Part shown: piece after piece, positions 36,842 to 45,758 of the stretch
Layout: each line of letters begins with the position of its first letter
How positions within the stretch are numbered: the stretch's first letter is position 1
Assembly: GCF_009863985.1 (NCBI RefSeq)
Contig: NZ_WEZT01000005.1
Coordinates: forward strand, 340,017 to 389,384
Length of the DNA: 49,368 bases
DNA from: Furfurilactobacillus milii
GTDB lineage: Bacteria > Bacillota > Bacilli > Lactobacillales > Lactobacillaceae
Direction: 5' to 3'
Notes under the pieces: generated by a model
Databases searched by the model: none
What the model was told of the DNA's origin: nothing
What the model saw: the letters and a program-made list of their open reading frames with translations, nothing else
Position numbers and translations under genes: made by a program

Positions 36842-36870
36842 TTGCATTTTTGAACGCGTGTTCGTATAAT
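36842..36870 (+). promoter_or_regulatory. Sigma-A promoter with a LexA/DinR-type operator in the spacer
   Basis: TTGCAT (36842-36847) and a perfect TATAAT (36865-36870) are exactly 17 bases apart. The spacer contains GAAC-GCGT-GTTC (36852-36863), which fits the Gram-positive SOS box CGAAC-N4-GTTCG except for the first base. A repressor bound there would block RNA polymerase, so the downstream gene is probably induced by DNA damage. Confidence 0.75.
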
Positions 36871-36886
36871 ATAAATAGTCAAACAG

Positions 36887-36918
36887 ACGTTCTCTATCAC
36901 GAACAGATTGTCGAACGT
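36887..36918 (+). other. Alternative hairpins in the leader of the SOS-type gene
   Basis: ACGTTC (36887-36892) can pair with GAACGT (36913-36918). Part of the same arm, GTTC, can instead pair with GAAC at 36901-36904. Both folds lie in the transcript leader. Their role is unknown. Confidence 0.3.
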
Positions 36919-36988
36919 TAGAAAAAAATTCAACTGTTTTCGTCATTTTCTTAATGACGAGCGATACGAAATTTCGGAGGCCACGACT

Positions 36989-37393
36989 ATGGAACAATTA
37001 ATGCCAAATACTTATATCAACCCTGTGATGACAAAATCAACACTTCATCATAGTATTCGCCATTCATCGGTTCTTTCACACCATAGTCGTCTCTCTTTTG
37101 GTCAGCGTATTAGAAGCTTTTTCACGGCAGAACGTGGCGATACACTACGTCATCCACAGTTTTCGTCTGACGTGATTATTGCCCATCTTGATCGTGCGCT
37201 TAAACAGCATGCAGTTGTCTCAATCATGTTAAACCAACCATCAAACCCGTTTGCCAAGAAACTCACGACAGTTACTGGTACTCTTAGGCAGGACCAAGAC
37301 ATTCTGACGATTACCAATCACGCAACTGGCAAAACTTATTTAGTTTTACCAGAACAAATTCGTCAAATCTGTTTCGGCTTGATGGTCGCTTAA
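36989..37393 (+). CDS. YolD-like protein, probably SOS-regulated
   Basis: A 134-residue protein with ATG at 36989 and GGAGG eight bases upstream. The N-terminal half is Ser/His/Arg-rich. The C-terminal half (VIIAHLDRALKQHAVVSI then VTGTLRQDQDILTITN and YLVLPEQIRQICF) has the strand pattern of YolD-like (PF08863) proteins. In Bacillus such proteins are encoded before Y-family DNA polymerases (uvrX) and are SOS-induced. No polymerase gene follows here; a terminator and then convergent recN do. YolD membership is a pattern judgement. The LexA-type box is independent support for a DNA-damage role. Confidence 0.6.
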   Translation: MEQLMPNTYINPVMTKSTLHHSIRHSSVLSHHSRLSFGQRIRSFFTAERGDTLRHPQFSSDVIIAHLDRALKQHAVVSIMLNQPSNPFAKKLTTVTGTLRQDQDILTITNHATGKTYLVLPEQIRQICFGLMVA

Positions 37394-37451
37394 ACCTTAG
37401 CGACCATTGATTACAGATTTGAAGAATGACATTACACCAGTTGTATAAAAT

Positions 37452-37511
37452 AAAGCACTTGCGTTAACAGTTCCTGAGTATCTAATCAGGAACTGTTAAC
37501 GCAAGTGCTTT
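37452..37511 (+). terminator. 26-bp perfect hairpin, bidirectional terminator
   Basis: The arms 37452-37477 and 37486-37511 are perfectly complementary over 26 bases with an eight-base loop, flanked by T-rich sequence on the plus side and A-rich sequence on the other. It separates the YolD-like gene from convergent recN. The stem is much longer than the other terminators here. Confidence 0.85.
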
Positions 37512-37556
37512 TTATTTTCGTTTAATTTTAAATATCGTCAGCCCAACTACTGTACC

Positions 37557-39263
37557 TTATGATTCAGCTAACTGCTTTTTTTCTGCATCTGCCATTTTCA
37601 ACAACTCTGAGGCGTGTTCAGTTGTCAATTTTGTCACAGTCGTGCCGGCCAGCATCCGTGCTAGTTCAGTTACCCGTTTAGCAGTTGTCAACTTATCAAC
37701 ACTGGTCTTAGTGCGTCCCTTGTTGATCTGCTTCTGAATATAAAATTGATGATCCGCAATCGCGGCAACTTGTGGTAAGTGAGTGATGCACAAAACTTGA
37801 GAGTGGCGACCAATTACCATAATTTTCTCAGCAATGGCCTGAGCAACCCGCCCCGAAACACCAGTATCCACTTCATCAAAAATAATACTTGTCACACCTT
37901 GATTTTCAGAAAAAATCGTCTTCAACGCCAGCATCATCCGCGAAAGTTCTCCGCCAGAGGCAGTTTTGGCCAATGGCTTGGGATCTTCACCAGGGTTTGT
38001 TTGAATATAGAATTCAACGTTATCAATCCCAGTCGTAAAAAATGGCGTTTCTTCATGTTTCAAAAACCGTACACCAAAAACGGCCTTCTCCATATAGAGA
38101 GCTTTCAATTGTTCGTGAACATCTTCCTCTAATTGCTTAGCCAATTTTTGTCGCATTTCACTAAGCTCATTGCCTGCTTTTTGCACCGCAGTCTTAGCCT
38201 TGTTCAACTGGGTCATCAGTGTCTGATCATCATCCTGATCACCCTGCATACGATCCAATTCAACTTTGATTTTATCGAAATAGGCCAACACCTTAGGTAC
38301 AGAATCGCCATACTTACGCTTTAATTGGTGAATAACCTCCAGACGTGCTTCGATTTCGTCTAAACGTCCTTCATCAAACTCCTGATTATCAAGTTGTGAA
38401 GAAAGACCATTAGTTGCATCCTGAAGCCCATAGTAGGCACTCGCAATTGTGTCAGACAATGCCTGATATTCAGGATCTAATGTGGCGATTTCTTGCATAG
38501 CTGCCATTGCGACACCAATACGATCCAAGGCTGAACCATCTTCACCACCATCAATGGCTTCATGACTGCTTTCTAAGGCTGTCACAATTTTTTGATAATT
38601 GGCCAAACGGTCTCTTTCTGTAATCAACGTGTCCTCTTCATCGGGCGACAGATTGGCATCTTCAATTTCTTGCACCTGAAATGTCAACATATCGACTCGC
38701 TGCGCCCATTCTTGGGCGTGGTCACGTTTGTCAATTGCCAGCTTACGCAATCGCCGGTATTCATCATATTTATCTGTATACGTTTGCTTCAACTTAGCTA
38801 AAGCGCTAGGTCTATACTCATCTAACAACTGCAAGTGCTTTTCTGGCTGCATCAATTCTTGATGTTCGTTCTGACCATGAATATCGACCATTGTCTCCCC
38901 AATGCGTTTGAGGGTGGTGGTATTAACTAATGTGCCATTAACACGACTAGTATTATGTCCGTTTTTATTCAGTTCTCGATCGATAACCACTTGTTGATCG
39001 GCATGATCAATACCAAGGTCTGACAACACTTCAAAAGTGACAGAAGACTTTGGTAGCACGAATAATCCCTGTATCGACGCTTTGGTTGCCCCTTTACGAA
39101 TAAAGTCAACGGAAGCGCGGCCACCGGCCAGTAAACCAACAGCGTCAATAATAATGGATTTACCTGCACCTGTTTCACCAGTCAGAACACTCATTCCATC
39201 ATCAAAGGCAATATTCAATTTTTCAATAATTGCAAAGTTCCTAATGGATAATTCCTGTAGCAT
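37557..39263 (-). CDS. recN: DNA repair protein RecN
   Basis: A 568-residue Smc-like ATPase that binds double-strand breaks early in recombination repair. It has Walker A GETGAGKS at residues 29-36, central coiled coils of moderate length, the ABC signature TASGGELSRMMLALK and Walker B SIIFDEVDTGVSG. AAGGAG precedes ATG by about six bases. It is the last gene of the xse-ispA-tlyA-argR-recN run and faces the probable SOS gene. I found no LexA box directly upstream of it. Confidence 0.97.
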   Translation of the reverse strand: MLQELSIRNFAIIEKLNIAFDDGMSVLTGETGAGKSIIIDAVGLLAGGRASVDFIRKGATKASIQGLFVLPKSSVTFEVLSDLGIDHADQQVVIDRELNKNGHNTSRVNGTLVNTTTLKRIGETMVDIHGQNEHQELMQPEKHLQLLDEYRPSALAKLKQTYTDKYDEYRRLRKLAIDKRDHAQEWAQRVDMLTFQVQEIEDANLSPDEEDTLITERDRLANYQKIVTALESSHEAIDGGEDGSALDRIGVAMAAMQEIATLDPEYQALSDTIASAYYGLQDATNGLSSQLDNQEFDEGRLDEIEARLEVIHQLKRKYGDSVPKVLAYFDKIKVELDRMQGDQDDDQTLMTQLNKAKTAVQKAGNELSEMRQKLAKQLEEDVHEQLKALYMEKAVFGVRFLKHEETPFFTTGIDNVEFYIQTNPGEDPKPLAKTASGGELSRMMLALKTIFSENQGVTSIIFDEVDTGVSGRVAQAIAEKIMVIGRHSQVLCITHLPQVAAIADHQFYIQKQINKGRTKTSVDKLTTAKRVTELARMLAGTTVTKLTTEHASELLKMADAEKKQLAES

Positions 39264-39320
39264 TCCTTGCTCCTTAAGCCCTCGTTTAGGGACCCTATCG
39301 TGGTATGTCTAAAACTTAAC

Positions 39321-39776
39321 TTATTCCGCACCCAACTCGGCGAGTTTTGAACGAACTTGCACAGCATGATCAATCGTTGAGGCAATAATCAAAACGGTAC
39401 TGTCATCGCTTAACACACCAAAAACCTCATCATAATTCATCTGTTTGATTAAACTAGCAATAACCGGGCCGTTTCCTGGCAGCACATTAAGCAAACAAAA
39501 TTGATTATTAATGGTCATATCAATAACATTGCCATTTAAGTTTCGTCGCAACTTACTCTCACCATCGATTGGTCGGTCGCTAGAAAATGTGTAATACGTG
39601 CGCCCATTTTCGTCAGGCACTTTAATCAATTGCATCTCAGTGATATCTCGCGAGATTGTCGCTTGTGTAACATCAAGTCCCTCTCGGTCTAACAAAAGCA
39701 CCAGTTCTGTCTGTGTATGAACAGCATTATTAACGATAACGCGCCGAATGATTGCCTGCCGTTCCCGTTTTTTCAT
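39321..39776 (-). CDS. argR: Arginine repressor ArgR/AhrC
   Basis: A 151-residue hexameric regulator. The N-terminal winged helix is seen in LDREGLDVTQATISRDITEM. The C-terminal domain that binds arginine and forms hexamers has LPGNGPVIASLIKQMNYDEV and SDDSTVLII, which keeps the two acidic residues of the usual GDDT motif. It is placed next to recN in the common Firmicute order. No arginine biosynthetic genes are in the window. Confidence 0.94.
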   Translation of the reverse strand: MKKRERQAIIRRVIVNNAVHTQTELVLLLDREGLDVTQATISRDITEMQLIKVPDENGRTYYTFSSDRPIDGESKLRRNLNGNVIDMTINNQFCLLNVLPGNGPVIASLIKQMNYDEVFGVLSDDSTVLIIASTIDHAVQVRSKLAELGAE

Positions 39777-39790
39777 GAACGATCCACCCT

Positions 39791-40609
39791 CTACTTTTGA
39801 TTCAGTTGGGCATAAGCTGACGTCAACGTTTCCTTCACGGACACATTTGGCGACAGTTGTCCCTCTCCGTCTGTGTTCACAAGATGGATTAAGAACTCGA
39901 TGTTTCCTTCGCCACCCTTAATTGGTGAAAAATCCAGTCCTGTAACAGAATAACCTGTTGCCAATGAAAAGGAGACAATATCATTCAGAACAGATTCATG
40001 CACATTTGGGTCTTTAACAATGCCGTGCTTACCAACGTAATTTTTACCTGCCTCGAATTGTGGTTTAATCAACGCAACCACTTCGCCTTGAGGCTGCAAA
40101 ATTGTTTTCAAGTTAGGCAAGATGCGATGTAGTGAAATAAAGGATACGTCAATACTAGCAAATGTTGGCCGACCAAAGGTAAAGTCCGCAGGTTTCGAAT
40201 AACGGAAATTCGTATGTTCCATAACAACGACACGCGGATCTTCGCGTAACTTCCACACCAACTGATTGCTGCCAACATCTAGTGCATATGAGCGGACGGC
40301 ACCATTCTGTAACATAACGTCGGTGAAACCACCCGTGGAAGAACCAATGTCTAGCACTGTTTGGCCAGTTACATCAATGTTAAACACTTTAAGTGCTTTG
40401 GCTAGTTTAAAACCGCCTCGGCTCACGTACGGCATCGGATCGCCTTTAATATGCAATTCCGTATCTGTTGGAATTCGCTCACCCGGTTTATCTAATCGTT
40501 CTTCATTTTTTCCTAGCACCTCACCGGCCATTACTGCCCGTTTGGCCTGCTCACGAGACGTGAATACTCCCTGCTCAACAAGCAGGATGTCGACACGTTG
40601 TTTTTCCAT
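39791..40609 (-). CDS. tlyA: TlyA family RNA methyltransferase (S4 domain)
   Basis: A 272-residue SAM-dependent methyltransferase. An N-terminal S4 RNA-binding domain (RVDILLVEQGVFTSREQAK) is followed by an FtsJ-type fold with VLDIGSSTGGFTDVMLQNGA and KPQFEAGK. In actinobacteria TlyA 2'-O-methylates rRNA; the Firmicute orthologue YqxC lies in this same cluster and is less well characterised. It is 14 bases after ispA and 14 before argR. Confidence 0.93.
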   Translation of the reverse strand: MEKQRVDILLVEQGVFTSREQAKRAVMAGEVLGKNEERLDKPGERIPTDTELHIKGDPMPYVSRGGFKLAKALKVFNIDVTGQTVLDIGSSTGGFTDVMLQNGAVRSYALDVGSNQLVWKLREDPRVVVMEHTNFRYSKPADFTFGRPTFASIDVSFISLHRILPNLKTILQPQGEVVALIKPQFEAGKNYVGKHGIVKDPNVHESVLNDIVSFSLATGYSVTGLDFSPIKGGEGNIEFLIHLVNTDGEGQLSPNVSVKETLTSAYAQLNQK

Positions 40610-40623
40610 GTGTTTTTCCCTTT

Positions 40624-41508
40624 CTAACCCTCAAAATAACTCAAGAACGCGCTAAGGATGTTTCCATCAGCACCACTGTCTGACAGCGCATCACAAGCCT
40701 GCCGAGCATCCTCAATACTGGCGTTTAACGCTTGCCGTGCAGCAGGTAACCCAATCAACCGTGGATAGGTGTTTTTGCCCTCAACCTCATCCTTATTAGG
40801 CGTCTTGCCTAGCTGCTCAGCCGTTGCAGTTTCATCTAAAATATCATCATAAATTTGAAATGCCAAACCAAACGCTGCGCCGAAACGAGCAAAATGTTGA
40901 CATTGTTCCGCCGTTGCGTGACCCATGACGGCGCCCGCCATAACCGCGTACTCCAAGAGTGCACCCGTTTTACGTTTGTGTAACGCTTGTAATTGAGCCA
41001 GTGGAATCCGCTTGCCAGTAGTTGAAACATCTTCTACTTGCCCTGCAACCATTCCTTTAGGCCCTGCTGCAACAGCTAATTTTTGCACCAAACGAATTGT
41101 GATTGAAGCATCTAACGGTGCTGTCGCTAGCCAGTCAAAGGCCAACGCTTGAAGTCCGTCACCGGCCAAGATAGCAATATCCTCGCCAAACACTTTATGA
41201 TTTGTTGCTTGACCACGACGTAAATCATCATTATCCATCGCGGGCAAATCGTCGTGAATTAACGAATACGTGTGTAACAATTCGACAGCCACCGCTGCTT
41301 GCATTTCAGCTGCCGTAATTTCTTTATTCAAACTCACTATTGTTGCCAGCGTCAGTAATGGTCGTAACCGTTTGCCACCGGCCTTAACGGAATAAGCCAT
41401 TGATTGACCTAGCAACGACTGATTAGCACTGGTTGCTAATTTTTCATCCAACAACCGATTGATTTTTGGCACATATTCTTGTTCGAAACTACGTAATTGT
41501 TTATTCAT
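40624..41508 (-). CDS. ispA: Farnesyl/geranyl diphosphate synthase
   Basis: A 294-residue trans-prenyltransferase that condenses isopentenyl and allylic diphosphates, supplying C15 precursor for undecaprenyl phosphate. It has the first Asp-rich motif [14 protein letters not shown], the second [15 protein letters not shown], and the C-terminal RQAC-like end. The start [17 protein letters not shown] lies inside the end of xseB (8-base overlap). No strong ribosome binding site is visible, so translation probably depends on xseB. Confidence 0.95.
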   Translation of the reverse strand: MNKQLRSFEQEYVPKINRLLDEKLATSANQSLLGQSMAYSVKAGGKRLRPLLTLATIVSLNKEITAAEMQAAVAVELLHTYSLIHDDLPAMDNDDLRRGQATNHKVFGEDIAILAGDGLQALAFDWLATAPLDASITIRLVQKLAVAAGPKGMVAGQVEDVSTTGKRIPLAQLQALHKRKTGALLEYAVMAGAVMGHATAEQCQHFARFGAAFGLAFQIYDDILDETATAEQLGKTPNKDEVEGKNTYPRLIGLPAARQALNASIEDARQACDALSDSGADGNILSAFLSYFEG

Positions 41509-41755
41509 GATTTGTTGCCGAATCGGGAGCAGCCTCAAAATCAACTTCTTGACCAGTATCATTCATCATCTTGGTCAACGTTTTTTCTGCATTGTCCAAA
41601 GTATCTTGTAACTGCTTACTCAACGTAACCCCTTGTTGAAATTGAGTTAGCGCTGTTTCTAGCGGTACGTCACCTTGCTCCAATTTTGTTACGATTGCTT
41701 GAAGCGCTGTAAGGTTTTCTTCAAACGTTGGTTGTGCCTTTTTTTCCTCTGCCAT
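41501..41755 (-). CDS. xseB: Exodeoxyribonuclease VII small subunit
   Basis: An 84-residue helical subunit with [33 protein letters not shown], the family consensus. It forms the single-strand nuclease with XseA. One base separates it from the xseA stop, and it overlaps ispA. Confidence 0.95.
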   Translation of the reverse strand: MAEEKKAQPTFEENLTALQAIVTKLEQGDVPLETALTQFQQGVTLSKQLQDTLDNAEKTLTKMMNDTGQEVDFEAAPDSATNHE

Positions 41756-41756
41756 G

Positions 41757-43103
41757 TTAGTCTTTCTCCTTATCCACGCTATTTATTGTAGCCGCCGCTT
41801 GACCATCTGCTAAGTGCAACGTAACGGCCTGCTTTTCAGACAGTTGATCAACTGTTTTAACAACTTGACCTTCAGCCGTCACATAACTATACCCGCGCGT
41901 CATAATTTTTAGTGGACTCAATAAATCCAGTTGATTAATCAGAGCATGTAACTGCGTTTTTTTCGTTTTGATCATATTAACACTCACACTAAGAAGCTCA
42001 TGACTTAATGCATCGGTCTGTTGACGACCATTTTTCACACGAGCCGTTAACAAATGCGTACTCAAGCGGGCCCGAACAGTTGCTACCTGCTGTTGCTTGC
42101 CATTCAACAGCTGACGTTGATCATTAACTAACTGATCGGTAAGCTGTGCAACACGCTGCGTATAACCTTCGTACAAACGCTGTGGCTGCGTGAATACGTA
42201 AGATTGGCGAACTTGTTTTAACCGCTGACGATCTAACTGAATTTGGCTAGTCATCGCTTGAAATAACCGACCCTGTAATTGCGAAATGGCCAACAATGTT
42301 TCTGACAACACAGGTGTAGCTAACTCGGCAGCCGCAGTGGGCGTAGCTGCTCGCACATCCGCTACTAAATCGGCAATTGTCGTATCCGTTTCATGGCCCA
42401 CTGACGAGATGACAGGGATTTCGCTAGCGGCAATTGCACGCGCTACGCGTTCCTCGTTGAATGGCCACAAATCTTCTATAGAACCACCACCACGACCAAT
42501 AATCAGGGTGTCAAATGTGCCAAGTTCATTCACCTGTTGAATACGGCGGACAATATCATCTGCCGCTGCATCACCCTGAACTAGCGCTGGAAACAACACA
42601 AGCTGGGCAATGGGATAACGTCTGCGAGTAGTTGTAATGATATCACGAATGACAGCCCCAGATGGACTAGTAATAACCGCAATACGCTTTGGGTACTTAA
42701 CCAACGGCCGTTGACGACGTTCGAACAAACCTTCACTGGCTAGCTTACGCTTTAATTGTTCATAAGCTTGGTACAAGGCACCGACACCATCTGGTTCCAT
42801 CCGCTCTACATAAATTTGATAACTACCGGATGGCTCGTACAGCGAAATCCGCCCGGTCACAAGAACTTTCATGCCTTCTTCAGGTTGAAACTTCACTTTT
42901 GCAAAAGCGGATTTAAACATAATTGCATTAATTTTGGCATGGTCATCTTTCAAACTGAAATATTGATGGGCGTTCGGTCGCGGACGAAAATTGGAAATTT
43001 CTCCTGTTAGATACACACGACCAAGGTAAGGATCAGCATCAAATTTTCGTTTAAGGTAACGTGTCAACGTTGTAACGGATAGATAATCTTCACGATCTGC
43101 CAT
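41757..43103 (-). CDS. xseA: Exodeoxyribonuclease VII large subunit
   Basis: A 448-residue catalytic subunit that degrades single-stranded DNA in both directions. It has an N-terminal OB fold ([20 protein letters not shown]), a catalytic core with [28 protein letters not shown] and [16 protein letters not shown], then a coiled coil and the C-terminal repeat [14 protein letters not shown]. Its start directly abuts the folD stop codon. Confidence 0.97.
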   Translation of the reverse strand: MADREDYLSVTTLTRYLKRKFDADPYLGRVYLTGEISNFRPRPNAHQYFSLKDDHAKINAIMFKSAFAKVKFQPEEGMKVLVTGRISLYEPSGSYQIYVERMEPDGVGALYQAYEQLKRKLASEGLFERRQRPLVKYPKRIAVITSPSGAVIRDIITTTRRRYPIAQLVLFPALVQGDAAADDIVRRIQQVNELGTFDTLIIGRGGGSIEDLWPFNEERVARAIAASEIPVISSVGHETDTTIADLVADVRAATPTAAAELATPVLSETLLAISQLQGRLFQAMTSQIQLDRQRLKQVRQSYVFTQPQRLYEGYTQRVAQLTDQLVNDQRQLLNGKQQQVATVRARLSTHLLTARVKNGRQQTDALSHELLSVSVNMIKTKKTQLHALINQLDLLSPLKIMTRGYSYVTAEGQVVKTVDQLSEKQAVTLHLADGQAAATINSVDKEKD

Positions 43104-43970
43104 TTAATCCACCACTTGTCCGGTTTGCCATGCTGCTAACTGAATCGTTTGTTGCATTAACGTCGCAATCGTCATCGGACCAACGCCACCAGGTACGGGT
43201 GTCAAATAACCAGCAACGTCCTCAACATCCTTTGCAACATCACCCGTGAGTTGACCATTTTCGTCACGATTCATGCCCACATCAATGACGACAGCGCCTG
43301 GCTTAATCATTTCACGAGTGATTAAATCAGCCTGTCCAACCGCCACAATGACAATATCTGCAGAACGGGTTAGCCCCGCTAAATCTGTCGTATGCCGATG
43401 AGCCAATGTTACCGTCGCATTAGCGTTATTAAGCAACGCTAATAATGGTTTGCCAACTAATCGGCTACGCCCGACCATCACGACGCGTTTACCTGGTAGT
43501 GAAATCTGATATTGAGAAAGTAGCGTCATGATGCCCTTCGGCGTGCACGCAACAGGAAAGTTCTCACCAACTTGAGCAAACAATTGACCCAAGTTTTCGG
43601 GGTGCAGACCGTCAACATCTTTGCGTGGATCAATCGCCATCACCACCGCCTCCTCATCAAGGTGGCTAGGCAATGGTGATTGTACCAAGATCGCATGAAT
43701 TTGCGGATCCTCATTGTAGCGCTGGACTAGGGCAATGACCTCGGCTTGTGAAGCATCGGCCGGCAAATGCTTCACAACAGAATTAAACTGCAACTTGGCA
43801 GCTTTACGTTCCTTATTTCGAACGTAAATGGCACTGGCAGGATCATCCCCCACCATAATGACAGCTAATCCCGGAATGACACCTTTTTGCGTCAACTTCC
43901 GTGTTTGCTCAGCAGACTGCGCATTTATTTTTTTAGCGGTCGCACGACCATCAATTTTTATTGCTGTCAT
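43104..43970 (-). CDS. folD: Methylenetetrahydrofolate dehydrogenase/cyclohydrolase FolD
   Basis: A 288-residue bifunctional enzyme producing 10-formyltetrahydrofolate for purines and for Fmt. It has YVRNKERKAAKL with the catalytic Lys, QSPLPSHLDE, the nucleotide site MVGRSRLVGKPLLALL and TPVPGGVGPMTIA. It is preceded by a terminator after nusB, so it likely begins a new transcription unit with xseA. Confidence 0.97.
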   Translation of the reverse strand: MTAIKIDGRATAKKINAQSAEQTRKLTQKGVIPGLAVIMVGDDPASAIYVRNKERKAAKLQFNSVVKHLPADASQAEVIALVQRYNEDPQIHAILVQSPLPSHLDEEAVVMAIDPRKDVDGLHPENLGQLFAQVGENFPVACTPKGIMTLLSQYQISLPGKRVVMVGRSRLVGKPLLALLNNANATVTLAHRHTTDLAGLTRSADIVIVAVGQADLITREMIKPGAVVIDVGMNRDENGQLTGDVAKDVEDVAGYLTPVPGGVGPMTIATLMQQTIQLAAWQTGQVVD

Positions 43971-44027
43971 AAAACTGCCCCTAACTTTTTAAATTCACAC
44001 TTTTATTCGTTCATACTGAATAATTTT

Positions 44028-44046
44028 AACACATTCACTGTGTGTT
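44028..44046 (-). promoter_or_regulatory. Inverted repeat in the folD promoter region
   Basis: AACACA-N7-TGTGTT lies next to TAAAAT (44023-44028 on the minus strand), a possible -10; the -35 (TCTAAA) is weak. It may be an operator. Evidence is only the symmetry and position. Confidence 0.25.
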
Positions 44047-44096
44047 TTAGATACTCATTACATACGCATTTTCGTTGAGAAATTAACGAAGAAGCA

Positions 44097-44145
44097 TAAA
44101 AAAGATGCCATTAATTCAGACCACATAGTCTCAATTAATGACATC
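44097..44145 (-). terminator. Terminator after nusB
   Basis: GATG-CATTAATT pairs with AATTAATG-CATC (44104-44145, one mismatch) and the minus strand continues in six T. Confidence 0.75.
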
Positions 44146-44156
44146 GTTATTCAACT

Positions 44157-44588
44157 TTATTCCGCAGAAGAAGCATCTGCTTTATCAAAAAGCTTTGATA
44201 AAACCCCGTTAATGAATCGTCGTGAATTGTCATCAGAAAATTCTTTTGCCAACTCCAAGGCTTCATTAAGAGCGACACGTGTGGGAACTTCAGCAGAGTA
44301 CTCCATCTCATACAGACCCAATCTTAAAATAATTAAATCAGGATTGGCCAATCGAGAAATGGACCACTTGTTTGCTAACAATGGACTAATCTGTTCATCA
44401 AGTTCAGCTTCCTTTTCAGTCACACCATTTACCAATGTGACTAAATACTCAGGCACCACAGTGGGTTGATCTGATTGACTAGGAATTAATTGACGATACA
44501 GATCTTCCACATTCGCATCTGCATTCATATGTTTTGCAAACAACACTTGAAATGCAATTTTTCTAATCTGATGTCTATTTAAGCTCAC
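44157..44588 (-). CDS. nusB: Transcription antitermination protein NusB
   Basis: A 143-residue all-helical protein that binds boxA RNA with NusE (S10) during rRNA transcription. It has RHQIRKIAFQVLFAKHM at the start and RVALNEALELAKEFSDDNSRRFINGVLSKL at the end. The start is GTG and overlaps the stop of the Asp23-like gene by one base, so it is coupled with it. Confidence 0.96.
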   Translation of the reverse strand: MSLNRHQIRKIAFQVLFAKHMNADANVEDLYRQLIPSQSDQPTVVPEYLVTLVNGVTEKEAELDEQISPLLANKWSISRLANPDLIILRLGLYEMEYSAEVPTRVALNEALELAKEFSDDNSRRFINGVLSKLFDKADASSAE

Positions 44589-45055
44589 TACAAGTCACCA
44601 TCTTTGCTGGTCGTTTGTTCGTCGTCGCCAGCGGCAGCGGCGCGGTCACCAAAAATGTCATCTGGATCAATATCAGAATCATTTTTTTCTGGAACGATAC
44701 CAACAATGTGAACATTAACCTCACCCATTGGCAGTTCCGTCATCAAAGTAACTTGTTGTTTGACCTTATCCTGCATTTCCAAGGCTACCTTAGGCACATT
44801 AACACCATAGTCTAGGTAGACAAAGACGTCAGCAGAAATCTCGCCATCGTTAACGCTCAGCTTGACACCCTTGCTGTGTTCAGTACGGCCAAACAACTCC
44901 GAAACATTATTCGCAATCGTACCACGCATCCGGTTAACACCGTCTACTTGGCTAGCCGCAACACCAACGATAATCTCCAGAACATCCGATGCAATTTCAA
45001 TGCTACCTAGTGCATCAGCTGGTTGATTTAAGGTAATGTTATTGACTTCAGGCAT
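44588..45055 (-). CDS. yqhY: Asp23/Gls24 family protein YqhY
   Basis: A 155-residue Asp23-family protein with IASDVLEIIVGVAASQVDGV and YLDYGVNVPKVALEMQDKV. It starts MPEVNNITLN after GGAGG; an upstream TTG overlaps the binding site and is rejected. The C-terminus is acidic. In Bacillus the orthologue sits beside the acetyl-CoA carboxylase genes and modulates fatty acid synthesis; here accB and accC are absent and the gene follows efp directly. Confidence 0.93.
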   Translation of the reverse strand: MPEVNNITLNQPADALGSIEIASDVLEIIVGVAASQVDGVNRMRGTIANNVSELFGRTEHSKGVKLSVNDGEISADVFVYLDYGVNVPKVALEMQDKVKQQVTLMTELPMGEVNVHIVGIVPEKNDSDIDPDDIFGDRAAAAGDDEQTTSKDGDL

Positions 45056-45073
45056 AATGGCCTCCAATCCAAA

Positions 45074-45634
45074 CTAAGCTCTTGAAACGTAAGAACCGTC
45101 CTGTGTGTTGATGATCAATTTATCATCTGCATTCACGAAGAATGGTACTTGAACAACTAAACCAGTTTCCATTGTTGCTGGCTTTGAGCCACCAGTAGCA
45201 GTATCGCCACGAATGCCGGGTTCAGTTTCTTTAACCGTTAAAGTAACCGTGTTTGGTACTTCAACACCCAAAATTTCGTTACCAAATGAGGTTACGCTAA
45301 CTTCCATGTTTTCCAACAGGTACTTAGCAGCATTTTTCATCTGTTCGTTTGGAATTGAAACTTGGTCATAAGTTTCAGTGTTCATGAAGACGTAGTTCGA
45401 ACCATCGTTGTACAAATATTGCATGGTAGCTTGGCTGATTTCAGCCAATTCCATTTTTGCACCGGCACGGAAAGTCTTTTCTTGAACGGCACCTGTCCGC
45501 AAGTTCTTTAACTTTGAACGCACAAAGGCGCCACCCTTACCGGGCTTAACATGCTGAAATTCAACGATCCGCCAAATAGCGTGATCAACTTCAATCGTCA
45601 GACCATTTTTAAAGTCTGCAGTAGAGATTGACAT
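45074..45634 (-). CDS. efp: Elongation factor P
   Basis: A 186-residue three-barrel factor that relieves ribosomes stalled at proline stretches. The start [16 protein letters not shown] has AGGAGG upstream; the open frame extends 22 codons earlier without support. The conserved modified-lysine loop [12 protein letters not shown] is present. [17 protein letters not shown] is typical. It lies 18 bases before yqhY. Confidence 0.97.
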   Translation of the reverse strand: MSISTADFKNGLTIEVDHAIWRIVEFQHVKPGKGGAFVRSKLKNLRTGAVQEKTFRAGAKMELAEISQATMQYLYNDGSNYVFMNTETYDQVSIPNEQMKNAAKYLLENMEVSVTSFGNEILGVEVPNTVTLTVKETEPGIRGDTATGGSKPATMETGLVVQVPFFVNADDKLIINTQDGSYVSRA

Positions 45635-45656
45635 AATTGTTCCTCCTAAAGGCATA

Positions 45657-45677
45657 TTGGGCACACAAAACGCCCAA
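45657..45677 (-). other. Hairpin in the efp leader
   Basis: TTGGGC pairs with GCCCAA around a nine-base loop, about 20 bases upstream of the efp start. Purpose unknown. Confidence 0.35.
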
Positions 45678-45708
45678 ATATGACACTTGTTAAAATTCAT
45701 TCTTGTTC

Positions 45709-45738
45709 AGTATACAGTAACGCATCCCGTCGTTGCAA
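45709..45738 (-). promoter_or_regulatory. Promoter of efp
   Basis: TTGCAA (45733-45738) and TATACT (45709-45714) on the minus strand are separated by 18 bases, a good sigma-A match. Confidence 0.65.
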
Positions 45739-45758
45739 TAGTTGGCAATTTTAAACGA

